The notes beneath the pieces are model-generated. The model was not told where the DNA came from. It was given only the letters and a program-made list of their open reading frames with translations, and did not search any database. Positions 8,178 through 16,831 of a DNA stretch of 64,000 bases are shown in pieces (the stretch's first letter is position 1; each line of letters starts with the position of its first letter). Location: assembly GCA_963795775.1 (NCBI GenBank), contig CAWCJL010000002.1, positions 496,001 through 560,000 of the forward strand. Reading direction: 5' to 3'. The position numbers were made by a program, and so were the translations under genes. Source of the DNA: CAWCJL01 sp963795775. GTDB taxonomy: Bacteria; Acidobacteriota; Terriglobia; Terriglobales; Acidobacteriaceae.

Positions 8178-9116
8178 TTACTGCGGCTTCTTGTTGTTCG
8201 GTTTGGGCGTCGTCCTGGCGCCGGAGTTCCCTGCGCCGTTGGCTGAGCCCATGCCCTGGACCGCACCCTGGCTATTGAGGGCGGGAATCTCGGAACCGGG
8301 CTGGCCGCCGTAGCGCCCGATGCGCGAAGGCAGATGCGCAGACGAGGGCGGCAGCGAGTCGCCGTTCGGGGTTTCCAGCGCGGGCCGGTTGCTTTCCGGG
8401 ATCTGCACCTCCGGCTCCGGAGGTGCCATGCCCGGGTTAGCGCCGGTGGGCGCCACGGCATAGACGGCGGTCCCCGGCATCTGCCAGGGCTGTGCATAGC
8501 TTGCCGGCAGACCCTGTTCCTCGGCGACATCGGCGAGTTGCCGGATCTGCGTGCCCGGGGGCACGTCGCCCGGCTTGGCCGCCTGACTGAGTTGCAGGGC
8601 GCGAATATAGGCCGCCACCGCCCAGCGATCGGCCGCGGTAATCTGCGCGGAGTAGTCCGGCATGGCGCCGTAGCCGTTGGTGATGACGTAGAAGTAGTGG
8701 CTCAGCGGCTTGGCCAGCAGTGCCGGACCGTGGAAGTTACCGGCCGGTTTGTACCCACGCTGCACGATCATGCCGGCGCCGTTGCCGACGCGGGAGTGGC
8801 AAGGAACGCAATAGGTGTTGTACTGCTCCTGCCCGCGCGCCAGCACGGTCATGGTGGCGGGAAAGGGCATCGCGTCCATTTCCTTGCCGTTCTGGAGACC
8901 GGTATAGAAGAACTCCGTCTCGTACATCTGGCCGCGGGCGACGGTGTGCTGCACCTGGGGACGCACGGAGCGGCCGTCGGCGTAGAAATCGGTGCCGCGC
9001 TGGGGCACGAACTTGGGCTGGTCATGCATGTCCTGGCGGCAGCCGCCGAGCAGCAGCAGCCCCGCTCCGAGGGCCAGCAGGGCGGCCTGGCAGTTGGCCG
9101 GACGCTTGTTGCGGAT
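8178..9116 (-). CDS. actE: Alternative complex III subunit ActE, monoheme cytochrome c lipoprotein
   Basis: Periplasmic monoheme cytochrome c of alternative complex III, probably handing electrons to the oxidase. Heme motif in YCVPCHSRVGNGAGM (CxxCH). The first AUG (9029) would remove the secretion signal, yet the same frame upstream encodes RNKRPAN, a hydrophobic stretch and the lipobox LLGGC (Cys codon at 9041). Between the in-frame upstream TAG and 9029 there is no AUG, GUG or UUG. The best start is the AUC at 9114-9116, about 10 nt after GGAG inside the actD end; AUU at 9123-9125 is an alternative. I therefore annotate from 9116. The C-terminal 70 residues are Pro/Ser/Gly-rich. Confidence 0.88.
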   Translation of the reverse strand: MRNKRPANCQAALLALGAGLLLLGGCRQDMHDQPKFVPQRGTDFYADGRSVRPQVQHTVARGQMYETEFFYTGLQNGKEMDAMPFPATMTVLARGQEQYNTYCVPCHSRVGNGAGMIVQRGYKPAGNFHGPALLAKPLSHYFYVITNGYGAMPDYSAQITAADRWAVAAYIRALQLSQAAKPGDVPPGTQIRQLADVAEEQGLPASYAQPWQMPGTAVYAVAPTGANPGMAPPEPEVQIPESNRPALETPNGDSLPPSSAHLPSRIGRYGGQPGSEIPALNSQGAVQGMGSANGAGNSGARTTPKPNNKKPQ

Positions 9117-9120
9117 CGCG

Positions 9121-9666
9121 TTAATACTCCACCTCCACGATCGAGACCGGCTCTAACGTTTCCAGAAAGGCCCGCGACTCGGTGAGAGAAAACTTAGGAT
9201 CGCGCGCTTCCAGGCACAGAAAGAATTTATCCGAGGTAGCACCGGTGCGGAAGTTGGGCGCGTTGAACAGCGGATGGTAGGGCGCCGGCAGGCCACACAT
9301 GGCGAGCATGCCGAAGGCGGCCGTAAGACCGGCAAACAGGATGGTCCACTCATAGGCGGGGACCATGAAGGCGGGCCAGGCGAACAGCGGGCGTCCGGCG
9401 ATGTTCAGGGGATAGGCCCACACATTGATCCAGGTTTCCATGAGAAACATGGCGGCGCAGCCCATGAGTCCGCCGATAAGCGTGATGGCGGGGACATAGT
9501 TGCGGTGGAAGCCGATGGCCTCGGCCGCTTCTTCGCATGGATAGGGCGTGTAGCAGTCCAGCCGCCGCCAGCCGGAGTCGTAAGCGGACTTGGCCGCGTT
9601 CGTCAACTGGCCGGCGGTATCGAACTCGGCCAGAAGGCCGTAGATACCCTCAACAGGCTCTGCCAT
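9121..9666 (-). CDS. actD: Alternative complex III subunit ActD (DUF3341)
   Basis: Membrane subunit of alternative complex III. 181 aa with the family signatures YGLLAEFDTAGQL near the N-terminus and RRLDCYTPYPCEEAAEAIG, followed by two helices (about 60-80 and 95-120) and the C-terminal GATSDKFFLCLEARDPKF segment. Its ATG overlaps the actC stop (TAATG), and its own stop sits inside the actE translation-initiation region. It has no cofactor; in known structures it packs against ActC/ActF. Confidence 0.94.
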   Translation of the reverse strand: MAEPVEGIYGLLAEFDTAGQLTNAAKSAYDSGWRRLDCYTPYPCEEAAEAIGFHRNYVPAITLIGGLMGCAAMFLMETWINVWAYPLNIAGRPLFAWPAFMVPAYEWTILFAGLTAAFGMLAMCGLPAPYHPLFNAPNFRTGATSDKFFLCLEARDPKFSLTESRAFLETLEPVSIVEVEY

Positions 9667-11087
9667 TAGTCACCTGCCTCTGGAAGTGGTTCGCCTTCTG
9701 CCTTGATCTTGGACTGCGGCAGCAGCACACGCAGCTCGGAGATGGGGATCATGGGCAGGAAGCGGATAAACAGGAAGAACAGGAACGTGAACAGACCCAG
9801 CGTTCCAATAAAGGTGGCGTAGTCCCAGCGGGTCGCCTTGTAGGTGCCCCAGGAGGACGGGAGGAAGTCGCGGTAGAGGCTGGTGACGACGATGACAAAG
9901 CGCTCAAACCACATGCCCGTGTTCACGATGATGGACATGATGAACAGTCCGGTGGGGCTCACGCGCAGCGCGCGCAGCCACAGCAGTTGTGGCAGGGCGA
10001 TGTTGCAGGTGATGAGCACCCAGTAGGCCCAGCCCATGGGTCCGAAGAGCCGGTTCCAGAACGCGAAGTACTCCCAGTGGCTGGCCGAGTACCAGCTCAT
10101 GAAGAGTTCCATGAAGTACCCGTAGGCGACGATCAGGCCGGTGGTCAGCATCACCTTGGCGCAGTTGTCCAAGTGGCGGAGGGTGATCACGTCTTCCAGG
10201 TGATAGAACTTACGGATCGGGATGGCGAGCGTGAGCACCATGGCGAAGCCGGAGTAGACGGCGCCGGCCACGAAGTAAGGCGGGAAGATGGTGGTGTGCC
10301 AGCCCGGGAGCACGGCCACCGCGAAGTCGAAGCTGATGACCGTGTGAACGGAGAGCACCAGGGGGGTCGCCAAGCCGGCCAGCAGCAGCGAAGCCGTCTC
10401 ATAGCGCATCCAGTGGCGGACCGAACCGCGCCAGCCGAGCGCCAGCAGCCCGTAGGTGTACTGGGCTACGCGGGACTTCGAACGGTCGCGCAGCGTGCCC
10501 AGGTCGGGGATCATGCCGATGTACCAGAAGACAACCGAGATGGTCGCGTAGGTGGAAACGGCGAAGACGTCCCACAGCAGCGGCGACCGGTACTGCGGCC
10601 ACACGTTCATGGAGTTGGGATAGGGGAAGAGCCAGTATCCCAGCCACGGCCGGCCCACGTGAATGAGCGGGAACATGCCGGCGCAGATGACGGCGAAGAT
10701 CGTCATGGCTTCGGCGAAGCGGTTGATGGAGTTACGCCAGGTCTGCTTAAAGAGCAGCAGAATCGCCGAGATCAGGGTGCCGGCATGGCCGATACCGATC
10801 CACCAGACGAAGTTGATGATGGCGAAGCCCCAGCCGACGGGGATGTCCAGGCCCCAGATGCCGACGCCGCGGAGGAACAGCCAGGTGACCGCGGTGAGCA
10901 GCATGGCGGTGATGCCGCCGGCTATCAGCAGTCCGAAGAACCAGCCCATCGGCGTGTGCGAGGTGAGCACGATGCGCGAGATCTTGTCGGTGACCGACTT
11001 GAAGGTATGCCCCGGTGCAATGACCCGGGCTTCGCCCGTCACCGGATCCAGCATCGGATCGTTTACCCGAGTTTCTTTGGTTGCCAT
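9666..11087 (-). CDS. actC: Alternative complex III subunit ActC (NrfD/PsrC-like quinol-binding subunit)
   Basis: Polytopic membrane protein likely holding the quinol site of alternative complex III. 473 aa, about ten helices. Features: N-terminal DPMLDPVTGEARVIAPGHTF, the INFVWWIGIGHAGTLISAIL segment and HVGRPWLGYWLFPYPNSM, all typical of NrfD/PsrC-type ActC. It starts 14 bp after actB and shares one base with actD (TAATG), so translation is probably coupled. Length and order match the family. Confidence 0.95.
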   Translation of the reverse strand: MATKETRVNDPMLDPVTGEARVIAPGHTFKSVTDKISRIVLTSHTPMGWFFGLLIAGGITAMLLTAVTWLFLRGVGIWGLDIPVGWGFAIINFVWWIGIGHAGTLISAILLLFKQTWRNSINRFAEAMTIFAVICAGMFPLIHVGRPWLGYWLFPYPNSMNVWPQYRSPLLWDVFAVSTYATISVVFWYIGMIPDLGTLRDRSKSRVAQYTYGLLALGWRGSVRHWMRYETASLLLAGLATPLVLSVHTVISFDFAVAVLPGWHTTIFPPYFVAGAVYSGFAMVLTLAIPIRKFYHLEDVITLRHLDNCAKVMLTTGLIVAYGYFMELFMSWYSASHWEYFAFWNRLFGPMGWAYWVLITCNIALPQLLWLRALRVSPTGLFIMSIIVNTGMWFERFVIVVTSLYRDFLPSSWGTYKATRWDYATFIGTLGLFTFLFFLFIRFLPMIPISELRVLLPQSKIKAEGEPLPEAGD

Positions 11088-11101
11088 AGTGCTCGATCCA
11101 G

Positions 11102-14100
11102 TTAGCCGTTCTCGGGCGTGTGCTCAACCGGCGCGCCCGAGAGTTGCGTGTTGGGGTTGATGACTTCCGCGATATACGTGGTGCGCGGACGGGTATTGAG
11201 ATCCGCGATGACGCCGTAGTTTCGCTTCTGGTCCTTGATCTTTCTGACCTTGCTGTTCTTGTCGTTGATGTTGCCGAAGATGATGGCGTCGGTGGGACAG
11301 GCCTGCTGGCAGGCGGTCACGATTTCGCCGTCGCGGATGGCGCGGTTTTCCTTGTCCGCCTCGATCTTGGCGGCGATGATCCGCTGGACGCAGTAGGTGC
11401 ACTTCTCCATCACGCCGCGGCTGCGGACGGTCACGTCGGGGTTGCGCATGAACTTGAGGCTTTCCGTCTCGTAATCGGAGAAGAGCAGGAAGTTAAAGCG
11501 CCGCACCTTGTAGGGGCAGTTGTTGGAGCAGTAGCGCGTGCCCACGCAGCGGTTGTAGATCATCATGTTCAGGCCTTCGGGCGAGTGGATGGTGGCGCCT
11601 ACCGGGCACACCTGCTCGCACGGGGCGTTTTCGCAGTGCTGGCACAGCATCGGCTGGAAGTGCGCGCGAGGCGCGGCCAGGTCGCCTTCGAAGTAGGTGT
11701 CGATGCGCAGCCACTGCATGTCGCGCCCGACCTTGACGTTGTGCTTGCCCACCACCGGAATGTTGTTTTCCGCATAGCAGCTCACCACGCAGGCGTTGCA
11801 GCCGACGCAGGAATTCTGGTCGATGACCATGCCCCAGGCGTTCTTGTCGTAGCGCCAGTTGGCGAACATGGTGGTGTCCGGATCGGGCGTCTCGGGGAAG
11901 TCGCCCTCGTGCGCGAACTCGGGATTGGCCTTGAACTCGTCCAGCGTGGCGTAGCGCACGATCCCGCGGGTCAGCGCCTCGTTGCCTTCGAGCGAATGCG
12001 TGCCGGAGCCATCGCCGCCCGCCTTATGTCCGCGGTCATCGTTGTAGTGGCTCTTTGTGATGGCCACTTCATAGATTTCGCCGGTCTTCTTGAGCTTGGC
12101 GCCGGTGGCAAACAGCGGTGTTCCCGAGGTGCGCACCTGGTTGACGTCAAAGCCCATGCCGCTGCCCACGCGCCCGGCGTCCAGCCGTCCGTAGCCGAGG
12201 TAGAGGGTCACGGCGCCGTCCGGGTGACCCGGAACGGCAAGGATGGAACCGCGCACCTTGCGTCCGTTCGCGTCGATTTCGACGACGTCGGATTCATCGA
12301 GCTTGAGCTGCGCCTTGGTCGCCTGGCTGATCAGGACAGCGTTGTCCCAGGAAAGATTGGTGACCGGCTTGGGTAGCTCCTGCAGCCAGCCGATGTTGGA
12401 AAAGCGTCCGTCGTAGATCGAAGGGTCGGGGCGGAAGATCAGCTCGACGGTATCCGCTCCACCGCTGCTGGCGGGGAAGTTCAGTCCGGCCAGCGCACCG
12501 GTGCTGGCCGAGAGCGTCTTCGGCTGGAAGGCGGTATTGGCGATAAAGCCGTCGTGGAGCGCCTTGCGCCAGCTTGATTCGAAGGCTTCGCCCAGCCCGG
12601 ACCCGGCGGGGCCGCTGCCGGAGTTGCCGCCCATCTGTCCCTGCCAGTTGGCGCGGATGACATCGTAGGGCGCGACGGAAGGATCCTCGTTCAGCAACTG
12701 GAGTACATGATGCGCGGAGTGCCCGGCGTAGAGCGGCTCGATCATCGGCTGCACGATGGAGACCGTGCCGTCATAAGCGCGGGCGTCCGACCACATTTCC
12801 AGGTAATGCGTGCTGTTGACGTGCCAGATGGCGAGCTTGCCCGTCTCGTCGAGGTAGTCGCCGAGGTGCGCGGTGTGCGGCACCTTGTTGAAGGCGTCTG
12901 CGAAGTGGAGATCCGGGGGCGCGTTGTAGACCGGGTTGGCGTCGAGCACGATGAGCCAGTTCACCCTGCCGGCGTTCATGTCCGCCACCAAGCCCTTGAG
13001 ATCATCGAGCTGCACGCTGGGCATGGGGTTGATGGTCTCGGTATACGCAACCGTCTTGCCTACATTGCCGAGCGCCTGGTTAATGGCGATGGCCAGGAGG
13101 TGCACTTCCGGTGTCTGCTGCTCACCCGGGATAACGGCCGAGCGGCCGGCATGGCTCTTGAGGTCCGCGGCAAGCGCCTGGAGAAATTTCTGTTGGCTGT
13201 CGTTCCAGGCAGGGCCGCCGGCATGCGGGGCGCCATTGACGCCCAGCGCCGCGGCTAGGGCTGCGGCAAAGGGAGCCACCTCGCTGGCCTTCAAGGCCAG
13301 GCGATGGTCGGCCTTGAAGCCGGTGGTGGTGGGCGCGCTTTCAACCGCGTACAGCCGGTTCATCGGAACCGTCTGATCCAGCAGCTTGCGCCGGTTGGCG
13401 TAATCGCCCGCCAGCTTGATGAAGCCCGGCTGCGTGATGCCCGACAGGAACGGCGCATCGAGCGACAGGATGACGTCCGCCTTGTCCAGCATGTACTGGG
13501 TGTCGTAGAAGTTGCCGAATGCGGCCTTCGACGCAGCCATGGCGGAGTCGCGGTTGACCGGGTCGTACTGGACGAACTTTGCCTGCGGGTAGGCCGCCTG
13601 CGCGCGCTTCCACTGTGCTGCCAGGGTGGGCGAGGTGACGGTGCGGCTGAGGAAGTAGAGCCCCTGCCCGCGGTTGGCCTGCAGCTCCGCAAAGATGGCG
13701 TTCTGGAAATTGCCCCAGGTGCTGGTTTCACCGCGATACATGACGCGCTGCGAGCGGTCCGGGTCATACAGACCGAGCAGGCTGCCTTGCGTAAACGCGT
13801 CCGAGCCGCCCTTGCTCATGGGGTGATCGGGGTTGCCATCCACCTTGATGGGCCGGTATGCGTCGCTCTTGATGAGCAGCGGAATCGCGCCGGTGTTGAA
13901 GGGAAAGGCGGTAGTGAAATAGGTGGGACGGCCGAGGATCAGGTCTTCCGGCTGCTTGATGTAGGGGTAGATCGGCTCGTCGGGCTGCTTGGTGCATCCG
14001 GCCAGGCCGGCCATGGCCAGGGAGGCGCCCATGAGCTTCATGAAGCCGCGGCGGGAGACCGGGTCTACCCACTCCTGCGCATGCTCGGGAAATTCCCGCT

Positions 14101-14326
14101 GGAGCATGCTGTCAAAGCCGGGCTGCGCCGCTGTTTCGTCCAGGCCGCGCCAATAGGCCTTGCCCTGCTTGCCGTCGAGCGCCGCGCGCGCTTCGGCCAG
14201 CGTCAGCCCCTGCGCGCCGGTCGTGGCCGGCTCCAGTGTGACCAGTCCTGTCCCGCTCTTTACCGCCATTGTTTCGTCTCTGTCCATCGCTTGGTGTTTC
14301 CCGTTCCGTCCGTCGCTGATTCCCAT
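11102..14326 (-). CDS. actB: Alternative complex III subunit ActB (molybdopterin-oxidoreductase-like fold plus Fe-S domain)
   Basis: Large peripheral iron-sulfur subunit, 1074 aa from the ATG at 14326. That start has a good ribosome site (AAGGGCGGG) and lies 20 bp after the actA stop; the open frame extends further up but only into actA. A Tat-type signal SRRGFMKLMGASLAMAG begins at residue 91, unusually far in, as in other ActB proteins, with Cys111 after it. Residues about 115-800 have the molybdopterin-oxidoreductase-like fold, presumed cofactor-free as in known ActB. From about residue 838 a ferredoxin-like domain carries CVGCNACVVSC, CQHCENAPCEQVCP, CVGTRYCSNNCP and CTYCVQR..CQQACP, enough for four Fe-S clusters. 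Confidence 0.96.
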   Translation of the reverse strand: MGISDGRNGKHQAMDRDETMAVKSGTGLVTLEPATTGAQGLTLAEARAALDGKQGKAYWRGLDETAAQPGFDSMLQREFPEHAQEWVDPVSRRGFMKLMGASLAMAGLAGCTKQPDEPIYPYIKQPEDLILGRPTYFTTAFPFNTGAIPLLIKSDAYRPIKVDGNPDHPMSKGGSDAFTQGSLLGLYDPDRSQRVMYRGETSTWGNFQNAIFAELQANRGQGLYFLSRTVTSPTLAAQWKRAQAAYPQAKFVQYDPVNRDSAMAASKAAFGNFYDTQYMLDKADVILSLDAPFLSGITQPGFIKLAGDYANRRKLLDQTVPMNRLYAVESAPTTTGFKADHRLALKASEVAPFAAALAAALGVNGAPHAGGPAWNDSQQKFLQALAADLKSHAGRSAVIPGEQQTPEVHLLAIAINQALGNVGKTVAYTETINPMPSVQLDDLKGLVADMNAGRVNWLIVLDANPVYNAPPDLHFADAFNKVPHTAHLGDYLDETGKLAIWHVNSTHYLEMWSDARAYDGTVSIVQPMIEPLYAGHSAHHVLQLLNEDPSVAPYDVIRANWQGQMGGNSGSGPAGSGLGEAFESSWRKALHDGFIANTAFQPKTLSASTGALAGLNFPASSGGADTVELIFRPDPSIYDGRFSNIGWLQELPKPVTNLSWDNAVLISQATKAQLKLDESDVVEIDANGRKVRGSILAVPGHPDGAVTLYLGYGRLDAGRVGSGMGFDVNQVRTSGTPLFATGAKLKKTGEIYEVAITKSHYNDDRGHKAGGDGSGTHSLEGNEALTRGIVRYATLDEFKANPEFAHEGDFPETPDPDTTMFANWRYDKNAWGMVIDQNSCVGCNACVVSCYAENNIPVVGKHNVKVGRDMQWLRIDTYFEGDLAAPRAHFQPMLCQHCENAPCEQVCPVGATIHSPEGLNMMIYNRCVGTRYCSNNCPYKVRRFNFLLFSDYETESLKFMRNPDVTVRSRGVMEKCTYCVQRIIAAKIEADKENRAIRDGEIVTACQQACPTDAIIFGNINDKNSKVRKIKDQKRNYGVIADLNTRPRTTYIAEVINPNTQLSGAPVEHTPENG

Positions 14327-14346
14327 GTACCCGCCCTTCGCCGGCT

Positions 14347-15237
14347 CTACCTGTGGCAGGTTTCGCAACTGCTCAGTTCCTGCGGCGTGCGGATGTGGTA
14401 CTGCTCGATCAGGAACTTGCCGAGGGCTTCCTGATTGGTGAACTTGGCATACTGGATCCCGGCAGTGCCGGCCGGCGCCAGGCCGTTTTGGGACTGCGCC
14501 GCAACATCCACCAGGTTGGTCTCCGGTCCGGCGGTCGGCGGGAGCATACCCAGCCGGGCCGATTCCGCGCTCACCTCTCCCGGATTGACGGTGGTGCAAC
14601 TGATGGTCTGGGCCGTGGGCACACCATACTTGTCGCCTGCCGTGCCGCACCACACCGGGTTGTCCTTGCTCGGACCCTTCCACGCCATGTTGTAGATCTG
14701 GTTGGTGGGCCGGAGGTTCACGGCCGGGTTGCGATGGCAGTTGAGGCACCACTCCATCTGCAGCGAGTTTTCCTGGTACATGATCGGCATCAGGTCCACG
14801 CGCCCGTGGCAGGAGGAGCAGCCGATGCCCTTGTTCACGTGGATTTCGTGGTTGAAGTACACGTAGTCCGGCAGGTCATGCACCTTGATCCAGCGAATGG
14901 ATTCGCCGGTGGCCCAGCTCTGCCGCACGGGCTCGAGCAGTTGCGCATTGGTCCAGATCTGCGAATGGCAGTTGATGCAGGTCTTGGTGGGGGGAATGCC
15001 GGCATAGCCGGAGCGCTCGACCGAGGTATGGCAGTACTCGCACTGAATGCCCAGCCCCATGACGTGGTGCTTGTGGCTGAACGGGACCGGCTGATCGGCC
15101 CGCTGCCCCTGCCGGGTTACCCACGGCGAGCGTTGCAATTGATCAAGGGTCACGCCGAGGGCGATGACGATCAACCCTGTCAGGACCAGGCTCATACGGG
15201 CCAGCGCGTTTGAGCTGCGGTCGAAAATCTGCGCCAT
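14347..15237 (-). CDS. actA: Alternative complex III subunit ActA, pentaheme cytochrome c
   Basis: First gene of the operon. Membrane-anchored multiheme cytochrome c of the quinol:cytochrome c oxidoreductase. 296 aa with one N-terminal helix (about 14-31) and five CxxCH motifs: CEYCH, CINCH, CSSCH, CLNCH and, at the extreme C-terminus, CETCH. Five hemes is the number known for ActA. The motifs SHKHHVMGLGIQCEYCH and YFNHEIHVNKGIGCSSCH match the multiheme family, with His residues as likely distal ligands. No second helix. It lies divergently from the DNA glycosylase gene. Confidence 0.95.
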   Translation of the reverse strand: MAQIFDRSSNALARMSLVLTGLIVIALGVTLDQLQRSPWVTRQGQRADQPVPFSHKHHVMGLGIQCEYCHTSVERSGYAGIPPTKTCINCHSQIWTNAQLLEPVRQSWATGESIRWIKVHDLPDYVYFNHEIHVNKGIGCSSCHGRVDLMPIMYQENSLQMEWCLNCHRNPAVNLRPTNQIYNMAWKGPSKDNPVWCGTAGDKYGVPTAQTISCTTVNPGEVSAESARLGMLPPTAGPETNLVDVAAQSQNGLAPAGTAGIQYAKFTNQEALGKFLIEQYHIRTPQELSSCETCHR

Positions 15238-15540
15238 GAATGCGTTCCTGCTTCGGCAGTAGCCGTGTGTTGGAGGTGAACTACACCGTGCGTTTTACGA
15301 CTGTTTCAGTCGCATATTTGCGAAAAGCGGGACTGCTGCAAAGAAGGAATATAGCAGCAAAGTTCTTCGCGAAACCAATGCAGCCCGGCGCGGCGTGAAA
15401 AAACTTGCGTGGGTTCGATAGGAGTGGAATGCGCCGCACCCGCCCGCCTGGCTTCCTCGCGTTCCTTGTTGGCGGGCTGTGTGCGAGAGCGGTGTGCGCG
15501 GGCCGTCGCGCGTGCGGCTCTCCAGTACACTCTCCACATC
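15238..15540. other. Divergent intergenic region upstream of actA and the DNA glycosylase
   Basis: About 300 bp without a supported gene. It must hold the promoter of the long minus-strand respiratory operon and that of the plus-strand glycosylase. Seen: a small hairpin CGACTG-TTT-CAGTCG at 15298-15312, a TATATT hexamer on the minus strand near 15346, and TACACT (15526-15531) 9 bp before the glycosylase ATG. No convincing -35 box was found, so the promoter calls stay tentative. Confidence 0.4.
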
Positions 15541-16230
15541 ATGGCGGATGGCCGCAGACCGGTGCGCTACAACGCGGCAGAAGCGCTGGAGGCGCTGCGT
15601 GCTGCCGATCCGAAACTCGGAGCGCTGATCGAGCGCGCCGGCCCGTTCACGCTGCAGCTCAAGAGCCAGCATTCGCCGTTTGAGGCGCTGCTGGAGTCGA
15701 TCATCTACCAGCAGTTGCACGGGAAGGCGGCAGCCGCCATTTTGCGCCGACTGATCACGGCCTTCGGCGATCTGCATCCGCAACCGCAGCAGATACTTTC
15801 CGTGCCGGACGAGATCCTGCGGGGCGCGGGTCTTTCCGCCAACAAAACACTGGCGCTGCGCGACCTGGCCGAGAAGACCCTCGACGGCACCGTGCCCACG
15901 CTGGAACGCATCCGGCGCATGCCGGACGAGGAGATCGTTCGCCGGCTCACCGCGGTGCGCGGCATCGGCGAGTGGACGGTGCAGATGCTGCTGATCTTCC
16001 GCCTGGGCCGCCCGGATGTGCTGCCGGTGAGCGATTACGGCGTGCGCAAGGGCTTTCTGCTGACCTTCGGCCGTCCGCCGCGGCGCAAACCGATCACGCC
16101 GGCCATTCTGCCCAAACCGGACGTGATGCGGCGGCGGGCGGAGCGCTGGCGGCCGTGGCGCTCGGTGGCGAGCTGGTATCTGTGGCGCGCCTGCGATCTC
16201 CACGGCACGGCGTCACCGCCGCCCGAGTGA
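15541..16230 (+). CDS. DNA-3-methyladenine glycosylase II-like (AlkA/HhH-GPD family)
   Basis: Base-excision repair glycosylase removing alkylated purines. 229 aa from the ATG at 15541; the frame is open further upstream but that part has no homology-like character. Helix-hairpin-helix and catalytic segment: LTAVRGIGEWTVQMLL followed by GRPDVLPVSDYGVRKG, where the Asp of SDYG is the expected catalytic residue of the HhH-GPD superfamily. ESIIYQQLHGKAA near residues 43-55 is the usual early family motif. The N-terminal AlkA domain is missing, as in the short AlkA-like enzymes. A TACACT hexamer lies 9 bp upstream of the start and no clear ribosome site is visible. Confidence 0.9.
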   Translation: MADGRRPVRYNAAEALEALRAADPKLGALIERAGPFTLQLKSQHSPFEALLESIIYQQLHGKAAAAILRRLITAFGDLHPQPQQILSVPDEILRGAGLSANKTLALRDLAEKTLDGTVPTLERIRRMPDEEIVRRLTAVRGIGEWTVQMLLIFRLGRPDVLPVSDYGVRKGFLLTFGRPPRRKPITPAILPKPDVMRRRAERWRPWRSVASWYLWRACDLHGTASPPPE

Positions 16231-16332
16231 AGCGAGGTATCCGAAGAGTAACGCGGCAGTGGCAGATGCGCTGCTGGCGTGCCCCGAACGTGGCATTGCT
16301 GCACTGCTGGCGGCCGTGGTCTAACGTGGTTC

Positions 16333-16734
16333 ATGCGTCGCCTGCTGTTTCTGTTCTGCTGTTCCGTCGCCCTGGCCGCCACGGCCCACGCCGCGCCCGA
16401 GCGGATCAAAGTCAAGCTGAGCTGCACCTGTACCGACCCGGTAGGGGTGGAGTACGCCAGCGCGGTGCATGCGTTGCTGGCCGACAATCCACGCTTCGAG
16501 GAGACGGCCGTCGAGAAGGACGGGCCGGATGAGAACGTGGTGCTGACGGTGGTCTCGCTGGACACGGACAAGCAGCACCCCGGCAGTTCCAGTGCGATTT
16601 CCTCGGTGTACACGCTGGGGGCGGTGTACATCTTCGACCAGCGGCTGCAGATCTGCGATCCGAGCCGCGTACGCCAGTGCGCCAGTGACGCGCTGAACGC
16701 GCTCGACCGGGACATGCATCGCGGCATGGAATAA
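16333..16734 (+). CDS. Small secreted protein, function unknown
   Basis: 133 aa from the ATG at 16333, chosen because it opens directly into a signal peptide (MRRLLFLFCCSVALAATAHA, cleavage after AHA). The mature part starts with a CTCT stretch and has further cysteines in QICDPSRVRQC, so disulfides are likely in the periplasm. No domain recognised. It sits alone between the glycosylase and the GH57 gene, same strand. Confidence 0.65.
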   Translation: MRRLLFLFCCSVALAATAHAAPERIKVKLSCTCTDPVGVEYASAVHALLADNPRFEETAVEKDGPDENVVLTVVSLDTDKQHPGSSSAISSVYTLGAVYIFDQRLQICDPSRVRQCASDALNALDRDMHRGME

Positions 16735-16831
16735 ATTGTCCGCCGGTGACCCGGCATGCGTTACTGCAGTATGAATGTCCCCTGCCGGCCTGCTTGCCGA
16801 GTGTGCTCTGTAACTGGTTCACTGGGGGAAC

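Noticed and set aside
9000..9030. Start of actE at the first AUG (9029)
   Set aside because: It would delete the lipobox and secretion signal that are clearly encoded in frame just upstream.
14327..14752. 5' extension of the actB frame to 14752
   Set aside because: It lies inside actA and has the composition of a shifted frame; the ATG at 14326 has a good ribosome site 20 bp after the actA stop.
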